Origin: JAOUGY01 sp963825585
GTDB taxonomy: Bacteria > Actinomycetota > Acidimicrobiia > Spongiisociales > ZC4RG35
DNA: 64,000 bases
Direction: 5' to 3'
Assembly: GCA_963825585.1 (NCBI GenBank)
Contig: CAWGTX010000001.1
Span: 558,001 to 622,000, forward strand
Shown here in pieces: positions 1 through 8,415 of this stretch (positions are counted from its first letter, which is position 1; each line of letters opens with the position of its first letter). The notes below the pieces were generated by a model, which did not search any database, had not been told where the DNA came from, and saw nothing but the letters and a program-made list of their open reading frames with translations. Position numbers and translations under genes: made by a program.

Positions 1-21
1 CTTCGTGGTGGGACGCAGACC

Positions 22-735
22 GTGAGCCTCGACTGGTCCTCGATCGACGCCGTCCTCTTCGATCTCGACGGTGTGTTGACTCCCACCGCAAGAGTCCACG
101 AGGCTGCCTGGAAGCGCGCCTTCGACGACTTCCTCGCCGACCACGTCGGCCCGTCGTTCGATGCGTTCACCGAGTCCGACTACCTCGACCACGTCGACGG
201 CAAGCCCCGCTACGACGGAGTCCGCAGCTTCCTGACGTCACGGCGGATCGCGCTCCCTGAAGGCGCGCCGTCGGATCCCGCAGGACACGACACCGTGTGT
301 GCGGTCGGCAACCTCAAGAACGACATGTTCAACCGGGTGCTCGCAGAAGAGGGCGTCGAGCCGTACCCCGACGCGGTGGTACTCCTCGACGCACTCGCCG
401 GGTTGCCACTCGCCGTGGTCTCATCGAGCGCCAACGCCGTGCCGGTGCTCGACGCCGCCGGCCTCCTCGGACGGTTCCGGTTCGTGATGGACGGGCTCGT
501 GGCGAGGCGGATGGGCCTGCCGGGCAAACCCGCCCCCGACACCTTCCTGGCGGCTGCCGCAGAGATCGGAGCGGATCCCTCCAGGACGGTCGTATTCGAA
601 GACGCCGTCAGCGGTGTGGCAGCCGGAGCGGCCGGCGGCTTCGCAGTGGTGGTCGGTGTCGATCGCACCGGTTCGGCCGACTCCCTCCGCGCCGCAGGCG
701 CCCACATCATCTGTACGGATCTGACCGAGTGTTGA
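22..735 (+). CDS. HAD-superfamily hydrolase, beta-phosphoglucomutase-like
   Basis: The 237-residue protein opens with HAD motif I (DLDGVLT, about residues 14-20). It then has the SSSAN motif II near residue 135, the GKPAPDTF lysine motif near 167 and FEDAVSGV near 190. These give the nucleophile Asp, the phosphate-binding Ser and Lys, and the Mg-binding acidic pair of phosphatases and phosphomutases of the beta-PGM/PGP type. The helical cap between motifs I and II is the usual size. GTG at 22 is the only reasonable start seen. Family members often sit beside glycoside phosphorylases and interconvert hexose 1- and 6-phosphates, but the upstream gene is outside the window, so the substrate is unknown. 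Confidence 0.85.
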   Translation: MSLDWSSIDAVLFDLDGVLTPTARVHEAAWKRAFDDFLADHVGPSFDAFTESDYLDHVDGKPRYDGVRSFLTSRRIALPEGAPSDPAGHDTVCAVGNLKNDMFNRVLAEEGVEPYPDAVVLLDALAGLPLAVVSSSANAVPVLDAAGLLGRFRFVMDGLVARRMGLPGKPAPDTFLAAAAEIGADPSRTVVFEDAVSGVAAGAAGGFAVVVGVDRTGSADSLRAAGAHIICTDLTEC

Positions 736-774
736 GAGACATCGTCCGTCACGGAGCGGAGTGGCGGGAAGGGG

Positions 775-935
775 TCCCCATGAAGAACGAGCGGGGTGAG
801 AGCCCGCGAGATGAACTCAGGACGCGTTCCGGACCGCGTCCTCATACTCGCGTGGGATGGGCAGCAGCTTTGCCCCCCACTCGCAAGCTCGAGGGGGGAC
901 AAAAGCGTTCTCTCGCAGGCTCGAGGGGGACACTA
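775..935. repeat. dispersed intergenic repeat, copy 1
   Basis: The 200 bp between the HAD gene and the glycerate kinase gene hold no credible gene. They contain a block that recurs inside the element at 56562-56949: a GAGAGCCCGCGAGATGA segment, then ACGCGTTCCGGA, then CTCGCAAGCTCGAGGGGG (doubled here). Inverted pairs such as AGGACGCG/CGCGTCCT suggest a folded structure when transcribed. No terminal repeats are obvious in this copy. Confidence 0.6.
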
Positions 936-938
936 TTG

Positions 939-2111
939 CTACGACAGTGCGAACCACAGGTCGCCGACGTTGGTTCCTGACGGGCCGGTGATGATCAGGT
1001 CATCGGAGGCCTGCAAGGCGGAGTAGGAATCGTTGCCGGTGAGATTGACCTGCGGGTCGATCCCTGCCGCCCGCATCCGGCTGATGGTTCCGCCGTCGAC
1101 GATGGCTCCGGCGGCGTCGGTGGGGCCGTCGACCCCGTCTGTTCCGAGGGCGGCGAAGCCACCCGTGGTGCCATCCAGGGCGATGGCGGCGGCGAGGGCG
1201 GCTTCCTGGTTGCGGCCACCGCGTCCGGAACCGGACATGGTGACCGTGGTCTCACCGGCGGCGACTAGGACCTCGCCCTGCCGGCAGGCGTCGACCATCT
1301 CCACCGCGAGCTCCCGGCTCTCGCCGCGCAGGGTGTCGGTCCAGATTGTGCCGCCGATGGATGCGGCTGCGGCGCGGGCGGCCACCGCACAGTCGGCGAT
1401 GACCTCCCACTCGTGGTTCGGATGCTCCCGTCGCCCGAACGGTCCGGGATCGGGAAGCTCGCTTCCCAGTCGACGGCGCACCACCTCGGCTGCGTCGCCC
1501 ACCCCGGTATTGTCGGCCAGGGTCGGCCCCGAGGCGATGGTGGAGGCGGGGGCATCGATCACGTCGCTGATGAGCAGCGTGATCAGTCGTCGCGCCCGGG
1601 TGACGCCGGCCAAGCCTCCGTTCTTGAGCTGCGAGAGATGGCGGCGCACCAGGTTCAGTTCTTCGACAGGGGCGCCCGACCGCATCAGATCGTCGCCGAG
1701 TTGGGCCAACCGGTCGATACCCAACCCTGGGACTGGCACCTCGGCCAGCGCTGATCCTCCGCCCGATACCAGCACCACCAGGGTTCCGTCGGAAGGGACC
1801 TGGCGAGCGAACTCGAGCAGCGCCCGACCGGCCGTCAGGGATCGTCCATCCGGACTGGGATGGGAACCGAGCAACAGGGTGCACCGTTCGGGCACCCGCT
1901 CGCCGTGGTCCGACACCACGATCCCCGCCCGGAACTGATCCCCGGCGACTTCGGCCGCCCCGCGGGTCATGGCGGGTGCCGCCTTCCCGAGGGCGGCCAC
2001 CCAGACCCCCGGATGCCCGAGGTGGCGGCGTTCCAAGTTGGCACGAGTGGAGCGTTCCGGGTCGACCGCCGCCAATGCCGCCCGGTAGGCCGTCAGAATC
2101 TCGTCCCTCAT
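939..2111 (-). CDS. Glycerate 2-kinase (MOFRL/TtuD family)
   Basis: The 390-residue protein has the two-domain layout of the MOFRL glycerate kinases, which phosphorylate D-glycerate to 2-phosphoglycerate. An N-terminal domain carries VSGGGSALAEVP (about 130-140), and the C-terminal domain carries GRGGRNQEAALAAAI and ALGTDGVDGPTDAAGA, the family's nucleotide-site signatures. The ATG at 2111 overlaps the stop of the upstream MFS gene as ATGA, so translation is probably coupled. The open frame continues upstream of that ATG, but that stretch is antisense-like and overlaps the transporter. It is the last gene of the cadI-MFS-kinase run, so the transporter may import glycerate or a related acid. 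That link is inference. Confidence 0.9.
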   Translation of the reverse strand: MRDEILTAYRAALAAVDPERSTRANLERRHLGHPGVWVAALGKAAPAMTRGAAEVAGDQFRAGIVVSDHGERVPERCTLLLGSHPSPDGRSLTAGRALLEFARQVPSDGTLVVLVSGGGSALAEVPVPGLGIDRLAQLGDDLMRSGAPVEELNLVRRHLSQLKNGGLAGVTRARRLITLLISDVIDAPASTIASGPTLADNTGVGDAAEVVRRRLGSELPDPGPFGRREHPNHEWEVIADCAVAARAAAASIGGTIWTDTLRGESRELAVEMVDACRQGEVLVAAGETTVTMSGSGRGGRNQEAALAAAIALDGTTGGFAALGTDGVDGPTDAAGAIVDGGTISRMRAAGIDPQVNLTGNDSYSALQASDDLIITGPSGTNVGDLWFALS

Positions 2112-3264
2112 CGGTCGCCTCCCACGATGATGGTGGCCAGCACGGCCACCGCCACTCCCAATGCCACCGCTGCCAGCCTGGTGCCCGACGCTTCCACGAG
2201 CGCACCGGCCGCTACCGGTGTCACAGCGCCCGCCACGAAGGTACCCAGGGTCACGGTGCCGAGGGCCGTTCCCAGGACACGTTCGTCGAACACCTCCCGG
2301 CCCCGAATTCCCACCAACGGTGACTGGGCGCCGATCGCCAGACCTGCGGTGAGCATGGCGGCCGCCGCCATCACCACCGAGTCGCTGAAGGCGAGCATCC
2401 CGGTTCCGATCGCCAACATGGCGATCGAGACCCGCAAGGCCGGAGCGGCCCCGAAGCGCGCCGCAAGCCGTGCCAAAGGGAGTCGGCCCAGAAACTGGGC
2501 GATGCCACGAGATCCGGCCAGGGTCGAGGCGGTGCCGAGGGCGAGGCCCGAGGCGACCATCACCGGCACCTGATACACAGACAGCACTTGGATGGTGCCG
2601 GCAACGATGATCACGCCGAGCGCGTAGCGACGTGCCGGCCCGCGGAAGCCGGCGATGGTGAGTCGGTGTTCTCCCTCCCGGTCGGCGGGCGGAGTGGCTG
2701 CTGCGCCGATCGCAGCGAGGAAGAGTGCTGCGGTCATCGCTGCCGCCACCACCACGCCCAGTTGCCAGCCGCCCCGTTGTACGAGCCAGGCCGTCAGGGG
2801 ATAGAAGACCGGGGCCGAGAAGGCGGCGTAGAGGGTCAGTCGGGTGATGGCGTGGGTCTCCCGTCCCGGGAAGAGGCGGGAAGCGCAGGTTTGAGAGATG
2901 TGATAGAAGCCGCACGCGCCGACGAAACCGGACCCCAAGGCGTAGAGCAGGGAGAAGGCGAGCGGGGTGGTGGCGAGGGCGGACGAGCCGAGTATCACGG
3001 CGCCGAAGGCCCCACCCACGAAGACCGGCTTCGATCCCCGCCGGTCGAGGGTGCGTCCCGCGATCATGCTCCCCACGCCTGCCAACAGTTGCGCTGCCCC
3101 GAAGGCGGCGACCAGGGCGCCCTCACGCGCCCAAGGTCGGCGACCAGGTCGTCCAACAGCACGCCGAAGGCGTAGATCCAGGACCCGTAGGCGGACATCG
3201 TCATGCTTGCCAGGAGCACGACGACCGCCTCGCCTGCAGGTTTGAAGGGGGCGTCGGGTTTCAC
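2108..3264 (-). pseudogene. MFS transporter, broken by one frameshift
   Basis: From about 3085 to 2108 the frame encodes a membrane protein with ten or so hydrophobic segments and the MFS loop motif GRTLDRRGSKP. The missing first helix (AVVVLLASMTMSAYGSWIYA) lies upstream in another frame, starting at a GTG at 3264, 19 bp after the cadI stop. The frames join at about 3126-3132, where DLGR would run into REGALVAAFG if one base (probably C) were added. The span is 1157 nt, one short of a multiple of three, and repair gives 385 residues, normal for MFS. Either a consensus error or a real inactivation. Substrate is unknown; the coupled kinase suggests an organic acid, cadI/arsR suggests arsenical efflux. 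Confidence 0.75.
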
Positions 3265-3283
3265 GGCCCCGGAGTCAAGCCGA

Positions 3284-3715
3284 TCAGCAGCAGGCCGAAT
3301 CCGCTGGTGTTTCCGCGATGCTGCAGCAGCTGCCGTGGGCGGGCGACATCGCGGCCGAGTCGCCGAGAACGGTGTACCACTCCCATTCGGCGCCGTCGGG
3401 GTCGGTGACCCACACCTTGTCCTGGAGGGCGTAGCAGCACTCGACACCGTCCTCGAGTCTGGTCGGTAGGTCCTGCTGCTGGAAGCGCCCGGTCGCGGCA
3501 TGCACCTCATCGCTGGTGTCGACCTCGACCCCGAGATGGTTGAGGGTGCCGCCTTCCGGGCCTTCGATCAGCACGAGCTTGAGCGGTGGGTCGGAGATGG
3601 CGAAGTTGGCGTAGCCGGGCCGGCGCTTGGCGGGCTCGGTCTCGAACAATGTGGAGTAGAAGGCCACAGCCTCGTCCATGTCACCGACCGTGAGCGCGAG
3701 TTGTAGGCGACTCAT
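3284..3715 (-). CDS. cadI: CadI/ArsI-family glyoxalase-fold dioxygenase
   Basis: The 143-residue vicinal-oxygen-chelate protein closely resembles cadmium-induced CadI and the C-As lyase ArsI. Visible features are MSRLQLALTV at the N-terminus, YANFAISDPPLKLVL, NHLGVEV with a metal-ligand His, the cysteine pair in ECCYALQDKVWV, and WEWYTVL with a ligand Glu. The first ligand position is Gln, as in CadI-type members. A Cys-rich tail (GSCCSI, SACC) may bind trivalent metalloids. AGGAGC stands 5 bp before ATG 3715. It is divergent from arsR and followed 19 bp later by the MFS gene, so metal- or arsenic-responsive control is likely. Whether it cleaves organoarsenicals or only binds metal cannot be told from sequence. 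Confidence 0.9.
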   Translation of the reverse strand: MSRLQLALTVGDMDEAVAFYSTLFETEPAKRRPGYANFAISDPPLKLVLIEGPEGGTLNHLGVEVDTSDEVHAATGRFQQQDLPTRLEDGVECCYALQDKVWVTDPDGAEWEWYTVLGDSAAMSPAHGSCCSIAETPADSACC

Positions 3716-3733
3716 GTGATGCTCCTTTCGTCG

Positions 3734-3759
3734 TTCGCATCGACAACCGTCGATGCGAA
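3734..3759. promoter_or_regulatory. Perfect inverted repeat in the cadI leader, candidate ArsR operator
   Basis: TTCGCATCGAC (3734-3744) and GTCGATGCGAA (3749-3759) form a perfect 11-bp inverted repeat with a 4-bp spacer, 18 bp upstream of the cadI start. ArsR-type repressors bind such dyads in divergent promoters, and the arsR gene is divergent. An RNA hairpin in the cadI leader is the alternative. Confidence 0.55.
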
Positions 3760-3846
3760 TGAGCATTGCAGTTACATAGACCGATGTCAATGTGTGGCCG
3801 TCGATCGGATTCCAAGAGACACCGGATCCACGACCAGGCACCGTTC

Positions 3847-3951
3847 TGTGTGCAAATCCGGACGGTTTCCGCCCGCGCGTGCACACAGCCACCGGGCTGA
3901 CCGTGGCGGTGTGTGCAAGCCCGGACGGTTTCCGCCCGCAGCGTGCACACA
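3847..3951. repeat. Two tandem 41/42-bp REP-like palindromes
   Basis: Copies at 3847-3887 and 3910-3951 begin TGTGTGCA and end TGCACACA. The minus-strand core is GGGCGGAAACCGTCCGG, which can fold into a hairpin with an AAA loop. A third copy with the same ends and a compensated core lies at 30985-31025. Both locations are between divergent genes. Confidence 0.65.
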
Positions 3952-4003
3952 ATCGACCAGCTGGGCACTTGACCGATATATCGACCGGTGTGAATATCAG
4001 GGG

Positions 4004-4327
4004 ATGAACGATCCCTGTTGCGCACCCATCTCGGCTCCGCTGGATGCCGCCGAGGCCGAGGAGACGGCCGCTCTCCTCAAGGTGGTGGCCGATCCGGCCC
4101 GACTCCGGATCCTGTCGATGCTGGCGCGTGCCGAGGACTGCGAGATCTGCGTGTGTGATCTCACCGAGCCCTTGGGTCTGAGCCAACCCACCGTCAGCCA
4201 CCACATGAAGGTCCTTCGTGAGGCCGGTCTCACCGTTTCGGAACGTCGTGGGAAATGGGTGTACCACCGCCTGGTCTCGGAACGACTCGAGCAGATCAGC
4301 GGCGCGCTGGCGCCCCCTGTTCGCTGA
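4004..4327 (+). CDS. arsR: ArsR/SmtB-family metalloregulatory repressor
   Basis: The 107-residue winged-helix protein has the ArsR metal-site signature CEICVCDL (about residues 45-52) immediately before the recognition helix LSQPTVSHHMKVLREAGL. A second Cys pair (DPCCAP) lies at the extreme N-terminus. In ArsR the CxC at the helix binds As(III) or Sb(III) and releases DNA. ATG at 4004 is chosen because it begins the recognisable domain; the frame is open further upstream but that part contains the palindromic repeats. It is divergent from cadI, its likely target. Confidence 0.92.
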   Translation: MNDPCCAPISAPLDAAEAEETAALLKVVADPARLRILSMLARAEDCEICVCDLTEPLGLSQPTVSHHMKVLREAGLTVSERRGKWVYHRLVSERLEQISGALAPPVR

Positions 4328-4385
4328 GCGCATCTCCAGCGACCCGGCGACCGCACGCCGTCACTCCTTCGACGACAATGGGCTC

Positions 4386-4880
4386 ATGCGCATTTCGGTC
4401 CAGATCGGCGACATCACCACACTCGAGGTGGACGCCATCGTCAACGCCGCCAACTCATCGCTGCTCGGCGGGGGAGGAGTCGACGGGGCGATCCACCGGG
4501 CGGCCGGGCCGGAACTCGTGGAGGCGTGCCGGGCGCTGGGAGGATGCGAGACCGGCGACGCCAAGACGACCCCCGGCTTCAGGCTGCCCGCCCGCTGGGT
4601 GATCCACACCGTGGGACCGGTGTGGCACGGTGGTCGCAACGGCGAGAGCGAGCTCCTGGCGAGCTGTTATCGCCGGTCGATCGAGGAGGCCACGGCTGTC
4701 GGGGCCCGCACCGTGGCGTTCCCGGCCATCTCCACCGGCGTGTACGGATATCCGAAGGAACCCGCCGCCCAGGTTGCCGTCGCCACACTCGAGGCGATCG
4801 ATGCCGACCTCGACGAGGTCATCCTGGTCGCCTTCGACGACGCCACCGCCGGAATTTTCGAGCGGGTTCTCGCCTCTTGA
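4386..4880 (+). CDS. Macrodomain protein, O-acetyl-ADP-ribose deacetylase type
   Basis: The 164-residue protein is a stand-alone macrodomain of the YmdB/MacroD class, which removes the acetyl group from O-acetyl-ADP-ribose and can cleave ADP-ribosyl esters. Hallmarks are VNAANSSLLGGGGVDGAIH (adenine and ribose contacts, about 22-40), TPGFRLPARWVIHTVGP and FPAISTGVYGYP (diphosphate loop, about 118-129). Length is standard. It follows arsR by 58 bp on the same strand, with no evident functional link. Confidence 0.92.
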   Translation: MRISVQIGDITTLEVDAIVNAANSSLLGGGGVDGAIHRAAGPELVEACRALGGCETGDAKTTPGFRLPARWVIHTVGPVWHGGRNGESELLASCYRRSIEEATAVGARTVAFPAISTGVYGYPKEPAAQVAVATLEAIDADLDEVILVAFDDATAGIFERVLAS

Positions 4881-4889
4881 ACCCCGCAA

Positions 4890-5137
4890 CCCTCCGGCGT
4901 GGTTGCCCTGTCCACACGACGTCCTCACCGCCGCCTTCGACGATGCCCTGACCGAACACCGGAGGCGTGGCACCGAATCGGAACGAGCGGATGCCGTGGT
5001 CAACGACACACGCCGGCCTCCGTCTGGCGGCGGTTCGGGGTCTGGCCCAGGCGATGGGCGGGTCGGTCGGTCACCATCGCGTAGGCGCCTGGACCGTTGT
5101 CGAACTGGTTGTGCCGGTGGCGGCGCCGCCCGTCTGA
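4890..5137 (+). pseudogene. Possible remnant of a histidine-kinase-like ATPase C-terminus
   Basis: No intact gene fills this gap. One forward frame reads DVLTAAFDDALTEHRRRG, then coding-like sequence passes near 5007-5010 (an ACACA run) into another frame reading GLRLAAVRGLAQAMGGSV and TVVELVVPV before a stop at 5137. The second part resembles the end of a HATPase_c domain (G-L-x-L-A-x-V-R...A-M-G-G). No start codon or upstream kinase domain is visible. It may be chance; confidence is low. Confidence 0.3.
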
Positions 5138-5164
5138 CGATGGCGTCCGTGGGCGCCGGTCGCC

Positions 5165-5941
5165 TCAGGGCCGAAGCAGCTTGAAGGCCTCAGCGAGTTC
5201 CATTCCCGCCGGCTCGCCGAGCTGTGCTGCCCACTGTCGGATCTTCCCTGCAAAAACCTCGCGCTGGTCGGCGCTCGACAGCGCGTCCTGCATGGTGGTC
5301 TGGGTCTGCGACGAGTGACGAAGAAGCGCGTCGATCTTGCGGTCGAACGTGCCGGTGATGTCTTCCCAGTAGTCGGACTCGTCGGCTGCGAACAACAAGA
5401 TGGCTTCCGGGCGGTGCTTGGTGAGGCCGTCGACCAGCTGGTGCGTGAAGAACAGGTGATCGCGAGCCGAGACCACCCCGTCGATGGCACCCCATCCGAT
5501 CTCCCGGTGATCCGGATGCAGCATGTAACGACGCCACGGATCCCAGCTGAGCACCACGTCGGGGCGGAGTCGGCGGATCCACAACGACAGCTCCTCACGC
5601 AACGCCATCGAGTGGATCAATTCGCCGTCGACGTGATCGAGGAACACGAGCTCACCACGGGCCCCCAGCACGTCGGCTGCAGCACGGGCCTCCCCCTGAC
5701 GCGCCTCGATCAGCTCGGCGGGATCCTGATCGGGATCCCAGCTGCCCTTGGAGCCGTCGGTGGCGATGAGGATCGACACATCACAGCCTCCGTCGGCCCA
5801 CTTGGCGAGGGTGCCTCCGGCTCCGAACTCGGCGTCGTCGGGATGGGCGGCGATCACGAGTGCACGGCCCGGGATGCCGAGTGACTCGGTTTCCTCGAGT
5901 CGCGCCTCGGAGAACAGATTGGTGCGGGCCTTGGTGCTCAT
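5165..5941 (-). CDS. PIG-L/LmbE-family zinc deacetylase
   Basis: The 258-residue protein has the LmbE signature AHPDDAEFGAGGTLAKWA near residue 32 and HPDHR near 145, which supply the Asp and His zinc ligands of N-acetylglucosaminyl deacetylases. The family includes MshB and Mca of mycothiol metabolism and enzymes acting on other N-acetyl sugars; nothing here fixes the substrate. ATG 5941 is preferred over an upstream in-frame start 16 codons earlier, because that extension runs into the start of the divergent neighbour. Confidence 0.88.
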   Translation of the reverse strand: MSTKARTNLFSEARLEETESLGIPGRALVIAAHPDDAEFGAGGTLAKWADGGCDVSILIATDGSKGSWDPDQDPAELIEARQGEARAAADVLGARGELVFLDHVDGELIHSMALREELSLWIRRLRPDVVLSWDPWRRYMLHPDHREIGWGAIDGVVSARDHLFFTHQLVDGLTKHRPEAILLFAADESDYWEDITGTFDRKIDALLRHSSQTQTTMQDALSSADQREVFAGKIRQWAAQLGEPAGMELAEAFKLLRP

Positions 5942-5979
5942 CGGCGCCGAGGCTACCGCTTCGTGGCACCATCGAGGTG

Positions 5980-6723
5980 GTGAGAGCAACCGAACGAGTC
6001 CGTCAGGAGGTACTGGCCGAGACCGGAGTCGATTTCGGTCGGTACCGGACCGATGAGTTGGCCGCCCGTCTCGACCTGTGGGGACTCGGCGGCCGGGTCG
6101 CGCTCGACCTGATGGTCGCCATGGCCGCCGGTGTCGCCGTGGCCGCGACGATCGTCATCGCCGCCGCCCTCCTGGGAGTAGACGACTCGGTTTCGTGGCT
6201 GGCGGCGGTGGGCGCCACGGCGATCGGGTCGGGTGTGCTTGCGCTGGTGGCCTCGGCGCGGTTCGTCCGTCGGGCCGCCGACGAGGTCGACACCGTGTTC
6301 CATCTGGCTCATCGCATCGCCGAGGAGGCATCCGATGACCTGGAGAAGGTGGCCGGTTCTCTCGACTCGGTCGTCCGCGGTCTGGTGATCGTGAGCGCCG
6401 TCCCGCTGGTGGCGAACGTCGCCTCCCGTCGGTTTCTGGTGTTGGCACCGGTGGTGCGTCGCGCCGTCGAGCTGGTGGCAGGCAGGGCTTTCGATCGTTC
6501 GCTGCCCGCACTTCCCCTCTCCAGTGCCCATCCCGGCCCGATGGTCCAGACCCTCGCTTCCCGGCTCACGGCGGGCCGGCAGGTGGCGTCGGTCGGTGTC
6601 GGCAAGGCAGCCCGATGGGCGGTCCTTCCCTTCCGTGTGTGGGGACTGGTGGTGGGAACCGGCGGGGCGGTGGTGTTGGCGATCGTCGTGGTCGTCGACG
6701 TCGTGGCGCGAGCCTCTGCATAG
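5980..6723 (+). CDS. Uncharacterised membrane protein
   Basis: I do not recognise this protein of about 247 residues. An acidic N-terminal 45 residues is followed by two hydrophobic segments (about 45-65 and 72-92), a polar helical stretch (DEVDTVFHLAHRIAEEASDD), a basic region, and a final hydrophobic helix at the C-terminus (VVLAIVVVVDVVARA). Two adjacent GTG codons (5977, 5980) could start it; both lie just beyond the divergent deacetylase start. Codon usage matches the neighbours. Confidence 0.65.
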   Translation: MRATERVRQEVLAETGVDFGRYRTDELAARLDLWGLGGRVALDLMVAMAAGVAVAATIVIAAALLGVDDSVSWLAAVGATAIGSGVLALVASARFVRRAADEVDTVFHLAHRIAEEASDDLEKVAGSLDSVVRGLVIVSAVPLVANVASRRFLVLAPVVRRAVELVAGRAFDRSLPALPLSSAHPGPMVQTLASRLTAGRQVASVGVGKAARWAVLPFRVWGLVVGTGGAVVLAIVVVVDVVARASA

Positions 6724-6815
6724 CCGGCCGATACCCGGACCACCGGATTGCGGGGGCTTCCCGAACTTCTCAGACGTCCTAACGTGAACCCGGTCGCTGT
6801 ACGGGGGTCATCGAG

Positions 6816-8177
6816 ATGAAACGACGGAATGCTGGTGTCGCTTGGTCGTTGTGGGCTCTTGCCGCCCTCATGGTGGTGACTGCGCTGCCGGCGTCGGCAG
6901 CCGAACTCTGGCTCGACGAGGGCTTCGAAGACGGCACCGACGGGCTGCTCACCCAGATCGTGGACCCGCTCGATCCCCTCGCCAACGGCCACATCGGAGC
7001 CGGTGCCCGGGGTCGGATCCCCGACGGCGGAAACTGGGGTGCGTCGGGCCGTTGGAACTTCGATGACCACGGAATCACCCCACCGGAAGAGTTGTACTGG
7101 CGCTATTACCTGAAGTTCCCCAACGGCTTCTACATCGAGCCGAACCTGCGGGGCAAGCTGCCAGGACCGGCCAACCTGTACACCTACAACTGCCTGGGCA
7201 ACCGGGTGTCCACCAGCGCCGAGCCGTGCTGGAGCGCCCGCATGCTGTTCTCACGGGATTACACGAACGAGCAGGGCTTCTACCAGGACGGCCCCGACGA
7301 CAAGACCCTGATCGGCTTCTACACCTATCACCTCGACGACGACGGCGGTGACATCGAGACCTGGGACGAGGACGTAGCCCTCCTCGACCACGACACCTGG
7401 TACTGCGTGGAAGGTCGGATCGACCTCAACACGCCCGGCAAGAACGATGGCGTCCTCGAGGGGTGGGTGGACGGCGAGTTGGCCTACTCCCGATCGGACT
7501 TCGCCTGGCGCCGCTCGAACGAAGGTTTCCTCGACGTCGAGACGTTCTGGTTCGACGTGTACTACGGAAAAGAGGACGTCCCGTCGAACAAGGCGATCGA
7601 GATCCACTTCGATTCGCTGGCGCTCGGCCCGGAACGGGTTGGCTGCGACGACGCCAACTGGGCGGGCACCTTCCTCGACGACGACGATTCGGTGTTCCAG
7701 GACGACATCGAATGGCTGTTCGCCTCGGGCATCACCACCGGTTGCTCCGACATCCAGTTCTGCCCTGAGCAGGTGGTGAGCCGGGGTCAGATGGCCGCCT
7801 TCCTCGGCCGCGCTCTCGGGCTTCCTGCCGCCGGGGGCGACACGTTCAGCGACGACAACGACTCCGTGTTCGAGTCCGACATCGAACGTTTCGCCGCCGC
7901 AGGGATCACCCGAGGATGCTCGACGACCAGATTCTGTCCGGACGATCCTGTCACCCACGGGCAGATGGCGGCGTTCCTCGCCCGAGCCTACGACCTGCCC
8001 GAAGCCGACCGGGACTACTTCGCCGACGACAGCGGCTCGATCTTCGAAGACGCCATCAACCGGCTCGCCGCCTCCGGCATCACCTCTGGATGCACGTCGT
8101 CGAGCTTCTGTGCGAACGACGAGGTCACCCGGGGTCAGATGGCGGCGTTTCTCCGTCGGGCCGAATCCAACGGTTGA
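6816..8177 (+). CDS. Secreted PL14-like polysaccharide lyase with three S-layer-like repeats
   Basis: The 453-residue protein has a signal peptide (residues 1-28, ending PASAA). Its first 260 residues look like a concanavalin-fold lyase of the alginate/glucuronan PL14 type: YWRYYLKFPNGFYIEPN followed by GKLPGP, and a later WYCVEGRIDLNTPG strand. The last 170 residues hold three repeats of the pattern DDDDSVFxxDIEW..ASGITxGC..FCP..VTRGQMAAFL, the Cys-containing S-layer-homology variant found in Acidimicrobiia and relatives, which should anchor it to the wall. An extracellular glycan-degrading role is inferred from the N-terminal resemblance only. Confidence 0.75.
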   Translation: MKRRNAGVAWSLWALAALMVVTALPASAAELWLDEGFEDGTDGLLTQIVDPLDPLANGHIGAGARGRIPDGGNWGASGRWNFDDHGITPPEELYWRYYLKFPNGFYIEPNLRGKLPGPANLYTYNCLGNRVSTSAEPCWSARMLFSRDYTNEQGFYQDGPDDKTLIGFYTYHLDDDGGDIETWDEDVALLDHDTWYCVEGRIDLNTPGKNDGVLEGWVDGELAYSRSDFAWRRSNEGFLDVETFWFDVYYGKEDVPSNKAIEIHFDSLALGPERVGCDDANWAGTFLDDDDSVFQDDIEWLFASGITTGCSDIQFCPEQVVSRGQMAAFLGRALGLPAAGGDTFSDDNDSVFESDIERFAAAGITRGCSTTRFCPDDPVTHGQMAAFLARAYDLPEADRDYFADDSGSIFEDAINRLAASGITSGCTSSSFCANDEVTRGQMAAFLRRAESNG

Positions 8178-8180
8178 CGA

Positions 8181-8314
8181 TCATCTGACGGCTGCGAGTT
8201 CCTTCCATTCTTTCGCTCGGGCAGTCCGATCCGCCTCGGCGCCAGCTTCGTCGGGCTGACGTCGATGGTCTCCTCGTCGGGCCGCACCGAGTCCCAGGAG
8301 TCGACCAGCGACAT
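8181..8314 (-). pseudogene. Small frameshifted ORF
   Basis: Starting at ATG 8314, the minus strand reads MSLVDSWDSVRPDEETIDVS and reaches ..PTKL. A second frame then reads AEADRTARAKEWKELAAVR and stops at 8181. Adding one G in the GGCGCC at about 8236-8241 joins them as KLGAEADR and gives an acidic 44-residue protein with natural-looking helices. A GAGTGAGG sequence precedes the ATG. It is either a small gene with an indel or a chance pair of frames. Function unknown. Confidence 0.35.
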
Positions 8315-8415
8315 GAGCCTCACTCCCTTCTGGCCAACGGACTGTCGGTCGCGCTGCGACCGTCCGCCGCCACACACTCGTCGGTGCCACCGGCACCGCC
8401 TGCGGTGTCACCTCG

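Noticed and set aside
2112..2915. Open upstream extension of the glycerate kinase frame
   Set aside because: It is antisense-like, overlaps the MFS gene in another frame, and the family N-terminus begins at 2111.
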